From positions 1 to 39,931 of the forward strand of contig NZ_AINS01000019.1 in assembly GCF_000254135.1 (NCBI RefSeq): 39,931 bases of DNA, read 5' to 3'. The notes below the pieces were generated by a model, which saw only the letters and a list, made by a program, of their open reading frames with translations, did no database searches and had not been told where the DNA came from. Origin of the DNA: Campylobacter coli LMG 9860 (lineage in GTDB: Bacteria; Campylobacterota; Campylobacteria; Campylobacterales; Campylobacteraceae). The position numbers and the translations under genes are program-made. Shown piece after piece: positions 33,461 to 39,931 of this stretch (position 1 is the first letter of the stretch; each line of letters starts with the position of its first letter).

Positions 33461-33492
33461 AAAAAATTTAAGGCGATCAATCACCTTAAATT
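33461..33492 (-). terminator. Terminator of the quinone reductase gene
   Basis: 9-bp stem AATTTAAGG / CCTTAAATT (33465-33473 with 33484-33492), loop with an inner GATNNATC pairing, followed on the minus strand by TTTT then AATTAAATTTT. It lies about 75 nt past the stop of the gene at 33568. Good Rho-independent form. Confidence 0.7.
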
Positions 33493-33567
33493 CAAGCTTT
33501 TTATATTGCTAGAGTTTTAGAAATTTTTTGTAAGTTGTAAGCATTTTCTTAAATTTATAAAAAGTAT

Positions 33568-34077
33568 TTAAGAACACCCTGAATTTTGACTTATAGCGTC
33601 TTGATAAGCTTTTAAATCAAGCTTATTTGCATCTGCACTAAAGATTGCAAAAGGCTTTAAACTCTTACATCCTAGATATTCAAATGCATAACAAATCGGC
33701 TTTAAAAGCTCTTCTAAAGTCGCACCATGATGCCCATCATAACTCTCTTGCGCGCCGCCTAAAGTCGTTACAATCTGAAATTTTTTATCTTTTAAAAGTT
33801 CTTTATTTTCTCCATAAAGAATTGCTGTTAAAACCCTATCTTGCCACTCTTTTAAAAGCGCTGGAGTGCTAAACCAAAAAAGTGGAAATTGAAAGATGAT
33901 TTTATCGGCATTTTTTAACAAAGCCATTTCTTTACTGACATCGATTTTACCCTCTTTGTAAATTTCGCTAAGATTGTGAATTTGTACTTGTTTTGAATTT
34001 TTAATGCTTTCAAACAAAGCCTTATTTGCCTTAGAATCTTCCCAAAATGTATGTGCGAAAATGATTAAAGTTTTCAT
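33568..34077 (-). CDS. Flavodoxin-fold NAD(P)H quinone reductase (KefF/YwrO-like)
   Basis: 169-aa FMN-dependent oxidoreductase of the flavodoxin_2 family. KTLIIFAHTFWEDSKANKAL is the FMN-phosphate-binding start (S-x-x-N), and ADKIIFQFPLFWFSTPALLKEWQDRV is the substrate/FMN block, here seen as IIFQFPLFWFSTPALLK. VTTLGGAQESYDGHHG follows, typical of KefF/YheR. In E. coli relatives activate glutathione-gated K+ efflux, but no kef gene is in this window. The ATG at 34077 follows AAGGA. A palindrome overlaps its promoter, suggesting control by a thiol- or redox-sensing regulator, though none is adjacent. Confidence 0.85.
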   Translation of the reverse strand: MKTLIIFAHTFWEDSKANKALFESIKNSKQVQIHNLSEIYKEGKIDVSKEMALLKNADKIIFQFPLFWFSTPALLKEWQDRVLTAILYGENKELLKDKKFQIVTTLGGAQESYDGHHGATLEELLKPICYAFEYLGCKSLKPFAIFSADANKLDLKAYQDAISQNSGCS

Positions 34078-34088
34078 TTTTTTCCTTT

Positions 34089-34109
34089 TTTAGTATTTAC
34101 TAAATTATA
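34089..34109 (-). promoter_or_regulatory. Palindromic operator and -10 of the quinone reductase gene
   Basis: Perfect inverted repeat TTTAGTA-TT-TACTAAA (34089-34104) directly abutting a minus-strand TATAAT (34109-34104), 12 nt upstream of the ATG at 34077. Position over the transcription start suits a repressor. Further AGTAT/ATACT half-sites lie at 34111-34141. HxlR/MarR-type control is a guess. Confidence 0.5.
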
Positions 34110-34249
34110 AAGTATAAGTGTAAATATTATATAGAATACTAGGGTTAATTATTTTTATATTTTTACTCTAAAATCACATTTTTATATTTCAAAAATACTA
34201 AATTATCACTTGTATTTTATATCTCATAAAACCTATATTTTTCACAAAC

Positions 34250-34294
34250 ATAAAAAAATGAATCCCCAAAGCTTAATCTTAAGACAAGCTTTGG
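34250..34294 (-). terminator. Terminator of the catalase-like gene
   Basis: Stem CCAAAGCTT / AAGCTTTGG (34266-34274 with 34286-34294) with an 11-nt loop, about 49 nt past the stop. On the minus strand TTTTTTT follows after a short GGATTCA interval. The rest of 34110-34342 is AT-rich with no ORF. Confidence 0.5.
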
Positions 34295-34342
34295 CAAAAC
34301 AGTATAAGTTCTTAAAAGACTTTAACCCTTGAAAGTAAAGAT

Positions 34343-35314
34343 TTATTGACGCATGCCAAAAGTGATAGCATAAGCCTCGTTTCTTACATCGAACAAAGGA
34401 TCTTGTGGCGGATTTACTCCTTGAGGTACATCTGAAGGGAAATATACATCAAAATTACAATCTTCATCACTCAAAGCATTAACTTTAAAAGTTCCAACTA
34501 AGCTTTCTTTATGCTTACCACTCCATAAAGCTGTCGTTTCATTAATAATATCATTTTTATTTGCATATACTAAATACATTTTATATTCTACTGGCTTATT
34601 AGTCTTTACGCGATCTTTGAAATCTTCTTTTAAAAAATCACTACTTGCGCTTTTCATTTGCGCCTCATTTAAATACGCCACACCTTCACTTGGAACTAAT
34701 TTCCATCTCGCTGGCAAATAATTTTCTCCATCTGCTTGTTTAAAATAAAAAGTATGAATACTAAAAAATGGAGTATTTGCTACACTTTTGCTAATACCAA
34801 TTTTATCAGTATATGCAGCAAAATTTCTATAGGAATCAATCTCTTGCATCATTTTACTTATTTTTTCTTGATCAACTTTACCATTTACAGGAAGTCTCAT
34901 TTCAAAAAACTGACCAAATTCTTTAGGATTTTTTGCAAAATTTATTTCTGTATTTAACATAACCATAGTCCAAGAAGCAGAATCTTGAGGATCAGTAATT
35001 CTAATAGCCATGCCTCTTGTTTTGCTTTTATCATCTTTAAAAGCTCCACCTAAAGAATACCTTACTTGAATTGGTAAACTTTTGTATGTCAATAAAGGCA
35101 CATCAATTTCTTTATTAATAGATTGTGCTGGCTCAAAAGTTCCCATAGCACAAAAACCTTTTGCATGATTAACTTTTACTTTGGGATTTTTAGGATCCGC
35201 ATTGAGTTGATAAAAAATATCCGCTATTTTTTGTGCATTATATTTTACATCATTTGCATAAATAGCACTACTTAAACAACAAATAGCCAAACAGCTACTA
35301 ATATATTTTTTCAT
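34343..35314 (-). CDS. Exported catalase-like haem peroxidase (SrpA family)
   Basis: 323-aa catalase-related protein with a signal peptide (MKKYISSCLAICCLSSAIYA), so predicted periplasmic. It keeps the core catalase fold in short form: distal His50 in VNHAKGFCAMGTFEPA, LPIQVRYSLGGAFKDD, RGMAIRITDP, SVANTPFFSIHTFYF and the proximal haem-ligand helix FDVRNEAYAITFGMR, with Arg311 and Tyr315 (R-x3-Y). Similar proteins include H. pylori HP0485. It probably reduces peroxides rather than dismutating H2O2 fast; unproven. ATG at 35314 follows AGGAG. It is divergent from arsP across 325 bp and has its own terminator. Confidence 0.82.
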   Translation of the reverse strand: MKKYISSCLAICCLSSAIYANDVKYNAQKIADIFYQLNADPKNPKVKVNHAKGFCAMGTFEPAQSINKEIDVPLLTYKSLPIQVRYSLGGAFKDDKSKTRGMAIRITDPQDSASWTMVMLNTEINFAKNPKEFGQFFEMRLPVNGKVDQEKISKMMQEIDSYRNFAAYTDKIGISKSVANTPFFSIHTFYFKQADGENYLPARWKLVPSEGVAYLNEAQMKSASSDFLKEDFKDRVKTNKPVEYKMYLVYANKNDIINETTALWSGKHKESLVGTFKVNALSDEDCNFDVYFPSDVPQGVNPPQDPLFDVRNEAYAITFGMRQ

Positions 35315-35639
35315 TACAAACTCCTAGTTTCAAAATTTTTAAGTAGGCATTGTAATATTTAACTATAAACGATAATTTGCATTATTAATGAAAATTGTTA
35401 TAAATTCAAATATCCTTATTATGCTAATATTTTAAGTTTGCATTTTTAAAATATACAACATCTAAATAGTAACTATAGAAATTTTAAAATTAACTTTTAT
35501 ATCTTAACTTTATTATTTCAAGTAAAAACTTTATTTTAAAACACTCTGTATATATATTACATTATCAATATATAAATATATATTGACATATTAATAAATT
35601 TATATTACACTGCTCTAAAAATTTTTACAAGGAAAAACA
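35315..35639. other. 325-bp divergent intergenic region
   Basis: No ORF longer than a few codons. It is extremely AT-rich and carries promoters for the catalase-like gene (minus) and the ars operon (plus). The one strong element is the inverted repeat at 35565-35586, described separately. I see no further repeat or RNA structure. Confidence 0.6.
35565..35611 (+). promoter_or_regulatory. ars promoter with inverted-repeat operator
   Basis: A -35 TTGACA (35583-35588), rare in Campylobacter, is 17 nt from TACACT (35606-35611). Overlapping the -35 is a perfect inverted repeat TCAATATATA-AA-TATATATTGA (35565-35586), a 10-2-10 layout that resembles ArsR/SmtB sites. ArsR (36597) is the obvious ligand, repressing without arsenite; an inference from the family. 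Confidence 0.55.
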
Positions 35640-36587
35640 ATGCAAGTATTTTTTAACACTTTTAAAGAGTTTTTATATCTATTTGTCGAGCTTTCTGTGC
35701 TTTTTATAGGAATTTCTTTTCTTATTAGCATTATCAACCAAAAATATGAAGGAATGTTTAGAAAACAACTGAGCGGAGATAAAATTTCAAGCTATTTTAA
35801 AGCTATATTTTTAGGTGCTTTAACGCCTTTTTGCTCCTGCTCTACCATACCGCTTTTAAAAGCATTTTTAGAAGCTAGGGTAAAACTTAGCGTGTGCTTG
35901 GCTTATCTTTTTACCTCACCTCTTATAAATCCTATCATTTTTACCATGCTTTTTGTTACCTTTGGCTTGAAATTAAGTCTTATGTATGTATTGTTTTTAG
36001 TAATTTTTATTTTTATAATTTCTCTTATTTTTTCAAAATTTAAAGAAGAGTACTTTTTAAAACATACTCCTAAAAACTCAGCCCCAAGCATTTTCACACA
36101 AAATGCTAAAAACATAGGTAAAATAGTCTTTAAACCAAGCTCTTGTTGTGCTAACACTCAAAACAAAACTAACGATACAAAGATAAATTTCAAAAAACTT
36201 TTTAAAGAGAGTATTGCAAACTATAAAAAATTGCTACCCTATATAGTAATCGCAGTGCTTATAGGAGCTTTGATCCATGATTTCATCCCTCAAGAAATTT
36301 TACAAAAATACCTAAGTGGCAATGAAATTTTAAGCATTATCCTAGCAGCGTTTTTTGGAGTTTTGCTTTACTTAAGAGTAGAAACCATCATCCCTATAGG
36401 CTTGATACTTTTACAAATGGGAATTTCTCAAGGTGTGATTATGAGTTTTTTAATCGCAGGTGCGGGGTGTTCTTTACCCGAACTTGTTTTACTTAAGCAA
36501 ATGTTTAAGATGAAATTTTTATTATTGTTTATAGCTATCATTTTAAGCGTAGCCATATCTTTTGGTATGCTTATAAATTTCATATAA
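35640..36587 (+). CDS. arsP: Organoarsenical efflux permease ArsP
   Basis: Inner-membrane permease (DUF318 family), 315 aa with eight or more hydrophobic segments. In C. jejuni ArsP exports trivalent organoarsenicals such as reduced roxarsone. Signature blocks are GALTPFCSCSTIPLLKAFLE (Cys65 and Cys67), FTSPLINPIIFTMLFV in the first half, and LYLRVETIIPIGLILLQMG then FLIAGAGCSLPELVLLKQM in the second. A cytoplasmic loop carries PSSCCANTQNK, a vicinal Cys pair. It leads the ars operon; AAGGA precedes the ATG at 35640. Reading frame intact, unlike the downstream ars genes. Confidence 0.92.
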   Translation: MQVFFNTFKEFLYLFVELSVLFIGISFLISIINQKYEGMFRKQLSGDKISSYFKAIFLGALTPFCSCSTIPLLKAFLEARVKLSVCLAYLFTSPLINPIIFTMLFVTFGLKLSLMYVLFLVIFIFIISLIFSKFKEEYFLKHTPKNSAPSIFTQNAKNIGKIVFKPSSCCANTQNKTNDTKINFKKLFKESIANYKKLLPYIVIAVLIGALIHDFIPQEILQKYLSGNEILSIILAAFFGVLLYLRVETIIPIGLILLQMGISQGVIMSFLIAGAGCSLPELVLLKQMFKMKFLLLFIAIILSVAISFGMLINFI

Positions 36588-36596
36588 GGAAAATAA

Positions 36597-36914
36597 ATGC
36601 AAAAGTTTTTAACCATCATTTCAGCGATCAACGATGAAAGCAGAGTGCTTGTCTTATACCATCTTTTAAAATATCAAGAACTTTGCGTGTGTGATTTGCA
36701 AAAACTTTTAAACATGGGGCAATCAAGACTTTCAAGACATTTAAAAATTTTAAAAGATGCAGGATTTTTATATGTCAAGCGTAAGGGAACTTGGGCGTAT
36801 TATGGTATCAACGATGATCTTTTAAAGCTACACTCTGACCTTTTTGAAAATATTAAAAATCTAGATATTGACAACATAGTTTTAGAACAAAACACTTGCG
36901 AGAATGATAAATGA
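36597..36914 (+). CDS. arsR: ArsR arsenic-responsive repressor
   Basis: Homodimeric winged-helix repressor of the ArsR/SmtB family, 105 aa. The arsenite-sensing site is YQELCVCDLQKLL with Cys30-Val-Cys32-Asp-Leu, the canonical CVCDL. The recognition helix follows in NMGQSRLSRHLKILKDAGFL, and the wing in VKRKGTWAYYGI. It should release the ars promoter when As(III) binds. It starts 9 nt after arsP and overlaps arsC by 4 nt, so it is part of the same operon. Intact. Confidence 0.93.
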   Translation: MQKFLTIISAINDESRVLVLYHLLKYQELCVCDLQKLLNMGQSRLSRHLKILKDAGFLYVKRKGTWAYYGINDDLLKLHSDLFENIKNLDIDNIVLEQNTCENDK

Positions 36915-37332
36915 AACTTGCATTTATTTGTATTCACAATAGCTGCCGTTCTCAAATGGCAGAAGCACTAGCTAGGTATAAAGCTGAAAAAATGGGCGTA
37001 GATATCGAAGTATTTTCCGCAGGAAGCGACACTTCTAAGGGTGTAAATTCACAGGCTATAAGACTTATACATGAAATTTATCAAATCAATATGAAAAAGC
37101 ATTATTCTAAACTCATTGATTCTTTGCCTCAAAATTTAGACATAGTCGTAAGTATGGGTTGTGGTGTGGCTTGTCCTAGCTTAAAATCAAGATATTATTT
37201 TGATTTTGGATTAAAAGATCCTAGCGGAAGCTGTGATGATGAGTTTAAAAAATAATTCAAATTTTAGATTATAAAATAACAGCTCTTTTACAAGCCATAA
37301 AGACAAATTCTCTTAAGGACTTTACATGTTAG
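36911..37332 (+). pseudogene. arsC: Arsenate reductase ArsC, frameshifted near the 3' end
   Basis: Thioredoxin-coupled (low-molecular-weight phosphatase-like) arsenate reductase. The P-loop CIHNSCR (Cys7-x5-Arg13) and the relay cysteines Cys84 and Cys88 (SMGCGVACPS) are present. The frame stops at 37255 after 114 codons, straight after an A6 run (37247-37252). In the next frame the missing tail reads IQILDYKITALLQAIKTNSL, then KDFTC, and stops at 37332, overlapping the acr3 ATG. One missing base after the A6 run would restore about 139 aa. All catalytic residues precede the break, so partial activity is possible. Confidence 0.82.
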
Positions 37333-38353
37333 GTTTTATCGATAGATTTCTCACGCTTTGGATATTTTTAGCTATTTTTTAGGCTTGGTTTTAGGTATCA
37401 TTTTTCCTAATATCGCTTTATTGTGGAATTTATTTGAGTACAAGTCTGTAAATGTAGTATTGACTTTATGTCTTATTTTGATGATGTATCCGCCTTTGGC
37501 TAAGGTTGATTATGCAAAGCTTTCAAAGGTATTTGATTCTAAAAAAGTTATCTTGCTTTCTATGATTTTAAATTGGTTCATAGGCCCTTTGCTTATGTTT
37601 ATCTTAGCTTTTATTTTCTTAAAAGACGAGCCTTTATATATGCAAGGAGTTATCATCATCGGCTTGGCAAGATGCATCGCAATGGTGGTGATATGGAGCG
37701 ATTTAGCAAAAGGCGATAGAGAATACACCAGTGCTTTAGTAGCGATGAATAGCATTTTTCAAATTTTATTTTTTTTCCACTTTGGCTTATATTTATCTAG
37801 ATTTTTTACCAAAATTACCAGGTCAAAGCACTTTAGCTACAAGTTTAGATATAGATTTTTCAGCTCTAAGTAAAAATGTTTTGATTTATTTAGAATTCCT
37901 TTTTTAATGGGCTTTATAACAAGAACCCTACTTTTAAAATACAAAAGCAAACGATGGTACGAAAATACCTTTTTACCTAAAATCAGCCCTATAACTCTTA
38001 TCACCCTGCTAGCAACTATTATCATTATGTGTTCTTACAAAGCAAATGAAGTATTTCACCTGCCTTTAGAAGCTTTAAAAATAGCCTTTGTTTTGACTTT
38101 GTATTTTATCTTCATGTTTTTTCTAACTTGGTTTATTTCTAAGAAAAATCATCTTTCTTATCCTAAAACTTGTTCTTTATGCTTTAGTGCTAGTGGAAAT
38201 AACTTTGAATTAGCTATAATCATTTGTATTGCTACTTTTGGGCTTCACTCAGAACAAGCTTTTGCAAGCATTATAGGCCCCTTAGTAGAAGTTCCTGTAC
38301 TTATCTTACTTGTAAAATGGGCATTAGGCAAAAGTTTAAATTCTAAAAAATGA
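37326..38353 (+). pseudogene. acr3: Acr3 arsenite efflux permease, three frameshifts
   Basis: Remnant of the inner-membrane Acr3 arsenite exporter. The ATG at 37326 gives MLGFIDRFLTLWIFLAIF then TAG at 37380. Lesion 1: a T6 run (37375-37380) that needs T7 to continue as LGLVLGIIFPNIALLW. Lesion 2: a T8 run (37769-37776) that needs T7 to give FSTLAYIYLDFLPKLPG. Lesion 3: a missing base near 37893, where VLIYL-GIPFLMGF is expected. The conserved Cys (GLARCIAMV) and Glu (SGNNFELAI) of Acr3 are still coded. Reconstructed length is 342 aa, normal for Acr3. Confidence 0.85.
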
Positions 38354-38361
38354 ATCAAGCC

Positions 38362-38791
38362 TCATGATTCTTTGCAAAACTTATCACAAGGTTGATAGTC
38401 CTTGCTTTCTGGATTAAACCCATCGGCTTCATTTACAAGCATTTCTTCATAAATTTTTATCTTTTTGCTTAAAACTTTTTCACTTTCTTTTAATGTTTTA
38501 ATCTGGTTTTGTAATTTTTTCTTTGTTTGCTTTAACATCTCTTGTCTTTCTTTGGCAGTTTTTATACCCAAAGAGCAAAGTTTTATATAATGTTTGATTT
38601 GTTCTATTGGCATACCTGAAATTCTAAGCCATTCTATCCATTTTGCCCATTCTATATCGCTTTTTGAAAAATATTTCACACTATTTTCATCTTTTTGAAC
38701 AAAAGGAAACAAACCTTTTTTAGCCCAAAATCTTAAAGTATGAGCGCTAATTTTTGTTTCTTTTTCTACCTCTTTTCATAGTATAAACCAT
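38362..38791 (-). pseudogene. MerR-family regulator, frameshifted
   Basis: MerR-type transcription factor, position of Cj1563c. A start at 38791 (AAGGAG upstream) gives MVYTMK, then an extra A in the run at 38773-38776 throws the frame to a stop. With AAA it reads MKEVEKETKISAHTLRFWAK, the classical MerR HTH, joining the open frame that continues FPFVQKDENSVKYFSKSD and ends at 38362. The intact protein would be 142 aa. The C terminus carries two cysteines (PCDKFC), as in metal- or redox-sensing members. The remaining open frame lacks most of the HTH and cannot bind DNA normally. It is divergent from the chemoreceptor gene. Confidence 0.8.
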
Positions 38792-38869
38792 ATTTTCTCC
38801 TTTTTAAAATAAAAATAAAAAATTTATTTTTATTTTTTTGTGATAAAATAATAGCCAAATTATTAGTTT

Positions 38870-38875
38870 TATACT
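38870..38875 (+). promoter_or_regulatory. -10 box before the chemoreceptor gene
   Basis: TATACT 29 nt upstream of the ATG at 38904, in the 112-bp gap with the divergent merR pseudogene; AAAGGAAA serves as the ribosome site. T-rich DNA lies upstream. Confidence 0.4.
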
Positions 38876-38903
38876 AAAAATAACAAAAATTAAAAGGAAA
38901 ATA

Positions 38904-39931
38904 ATGAATAGTATTAAAATCAAACTTTCTCTCATTGCAAATTTAATTGCAATTTTTGCCTTAATTGTTCTAGGTATTGTAAGTTTTTATTTTACAAAAA
39001 CCTCACTATATGAAAGCACTCTTAAAAATCAAACTGACCTACTTAAAGTCACACAATCTACCGTTGAAGATTTCCGTTCCACAAATCAATCTTTTATTAG
39101 AGCTTTAGAAAAAGATATCGCGAACTTACCTTATCAATCTTTAATCACTGAAGAAAATATTATTAACAATGTTGGTCCAATATTGAAATATTATCGTCAT
39201 AGTATAAATGCACTAAATGTTTATTTAGGTTTAAACAATGGAAAAGTTTTACTTAGTCAAAAATCTAATGATGCAAAAATGCCTGAATTACGTGATGATT
39301 TAGATATAAAGACAAAAGATTGGTATCAAGAAGCTTTAAAAACAAATGATATTTTTGATACACCAGCATATTTAGATACAAATTTAAAACAATATGTAAT
39401 AACATATTCAAAAGCTATTTATAAAGATGGCAAAATCATAGGAGTACTGGGTGTCGATATACCATCAGAAGATTTGCAAAATTTAGTTGCAAACACTCCT
39501 GGAAATACTTTTTTATTTGATCAAAAAAATAAAATATTTGCAGCAACCAATAAAGAATTATTAAATCCATCCATTGATCATTCTCCTGTTCTAAATGCAT
39601 ATAAAACACATGGAGACCATAACTTTTTTAATTATGGATTAGACGGCAAAGAAAGACTTGGAGCTTGTACTAAAGTCTTTGCTTATACAGCTTGTATTAC
39701 CGAAAGCGCTGATATTATAAATAAACCTATTTATAAAGCTGCATTTATTCAAGCCATTGTTGTCATTATTGTAGTAGTATTTAGCGTCATCCTCCTTTAT
39801 TTCATCGTATCAAAATACCTCTCCCCACTTGCAGCTATCCAAACAGGTTTAACTTCATTCTTCGATTTCATCAACCATAAAACTAAAAATGTTTCTACTA
39901 TTGATGTAAAAAGCAATGATGAATTTGGTCA
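38904..39931 (+). CDS. tlp3: Methyl-accepting chemotaxis protein (Tlp3/CcmL-like), 3' end outside window
   Basis: Membrane chemoreceptor, first 342 codons visible. A short cytoplasmic start and TM1 (LSLIANLIAIFALIVLGIVS) are followed by a periplasmic double-Cache domain (about 35-290). In it KTKDWYQEALKTNDIFDTPA (Lys138, Trp140) and YLDTNLKQYVITYSK plus GVLGVDIPSED form the membrane-distal ligand pocket, as in amino-acid-binding dCache sensors, but with Lys in place of the usual Arg. TM2 is IQAIVVIIVVVFSVILLYFI, then a HAMP-like KYLSPLAAIQTGL. The signalling domain is cut off at the window end. Corresponds to Cj1564, reported to sense isoleucine and other ligands. Confidence 0.88.
   Translation, partial: MNSIKIKLSLIANLIAIFALIVLGIVSFYFTKTSLYESTLKNQTDLLKVTQSTVEDFRSTNQSFIRALEKDIANLPYQSLITEENIINNVGPILKYYRHSINALNVYLGLNNGKVLLSQKSNDAKMPELRDDLDIKTKDWYQEALKTNDIFDTPAYLDTNLKQYVITYSKAIYKDGKIIGVLGVDIPSEDLQNLVANTPGNTFLFDQKNKIFAATNKELLNPSIDHSPVLNAYKTHGDHNFFNYGLDGKERLGACTKVFAYTACITESADIINKPIYKAAFIQAIVVIIVVVFSVILLYFIVSKYLSPLAAIQTGLTSFFDFINHKTKNVSTIDVKSNDEFG

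Noticed and set aside
37358-37873. A separate 171-aa membrane protein
   Set aside because: It is the middle part of acr3; flanking frames supply the missing N- and C-terminal parts of the same family.
1-39931. Poly-G phase-variation tracts typical of C. jejuni surface genes
   Set aside because: I saw no G or C run of seven or more in the window; the only variable-looking tracts are A/T runs.
1-39931. tRNA, rRNA, insertion sequences or prophage genes
   Set aside because: No cloverleaf with CCA-like ends, no rRNA segments, no transposase or integrase and no terminal inverted repeats were found, not even at the edges of the restriction island.

Overview
The window is AT-rich chromosomal DNA from a thermotolerant Campylobacter, most likely Campylobacter jejuni or a close relative. 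The basis is very low GC, short intergenic gaps, TGnTATAAT-type promoters without clear -35 boxes, and a gene order I recognise from memory as the Cj1529-Cj1564 part of the C. jejuni map (purM, coaE, dapF, dps, pgi, galU, acs, tup, pxp, mdaB, blc, adh, type I restriction, ars, tlp3). No database search was possible, so the species call is an inference.

1-8.8 kb holds mostly core genes. These are an orphan GT9 glycosyltransferase, purM, the overlapping coaE-dapF-glucosaminidase run, an ATPase with a winged-helix-like segment, a lipase-like gene wrecked at both ends, dps, and pgi-galU with overlapping ends. 8.8-13.7 kb holds acs with a clear terminator, then the tungstate uptake genes: tupBC and tupA are divergent, and a palindrome separates their two -10 boxes. 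A 45-codon membrane ORF follows. 13.9-18.3 kb is a compact five-gene operon: pxpA, an NRAMP-like transporter, pxpB, pxpC and a DUF1445 gene. It has the gene content of the Bacillus subtilis ycsF-ycsG-ycsI-kipI-kipA cluster and probably imports and opens 5-oxoproline. 18.3-22.8 kb holds an EamA exporter, an MFS exporter followed by an MdaB-type quinone reductase, a lipocalin and a zinc alcohol dehydrogenase.

22.9-31.6 kb is the most interesting region, an accessory type I restriction-modification island: hsdR, an RloC-type anticodon nuclease (ATPase with zinc hook and C-terminal HEPN-like RNase motifs), hsdS, then fic and hsdM. The 119-bp gap between hsdS and fic consists of three tandem 40-bp units, each carrying the inverted repeat TGTTAA-N15-TTAACA, with TATAAT boxes overlapping two of them. 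The fic gene encodes a class II Fic enzyme with a C-terminal winged helix and abuts hsdM. The layout therefore suggests DNA restriction, a tRNA-cutting back-up and an AMPylase, with the methyltransferase possibly under separate, operator-controlled expression.

31.6-35.3 kb holds a predicted exported serine hydrolase, a SolA-like flavin oxidase, a quinone reductase with a palindromic operator, and an exported catalase-like haem protein. 35.6-38.4 kb is the arsenic operon arsP-arsR-arsC-acr3. arsP and arsR are intact, arsC is frameshifted near its 3' end, and acr3 has three frameshifts. A MerR-family gene beyond it is also frameshifted. The window ends inside a dCache chemoreceptor gene (tlp3-like). 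The frameshifts lie mostly in or beside A/T homopolymers, so either local decay, slippage or sequencing error could explain them.
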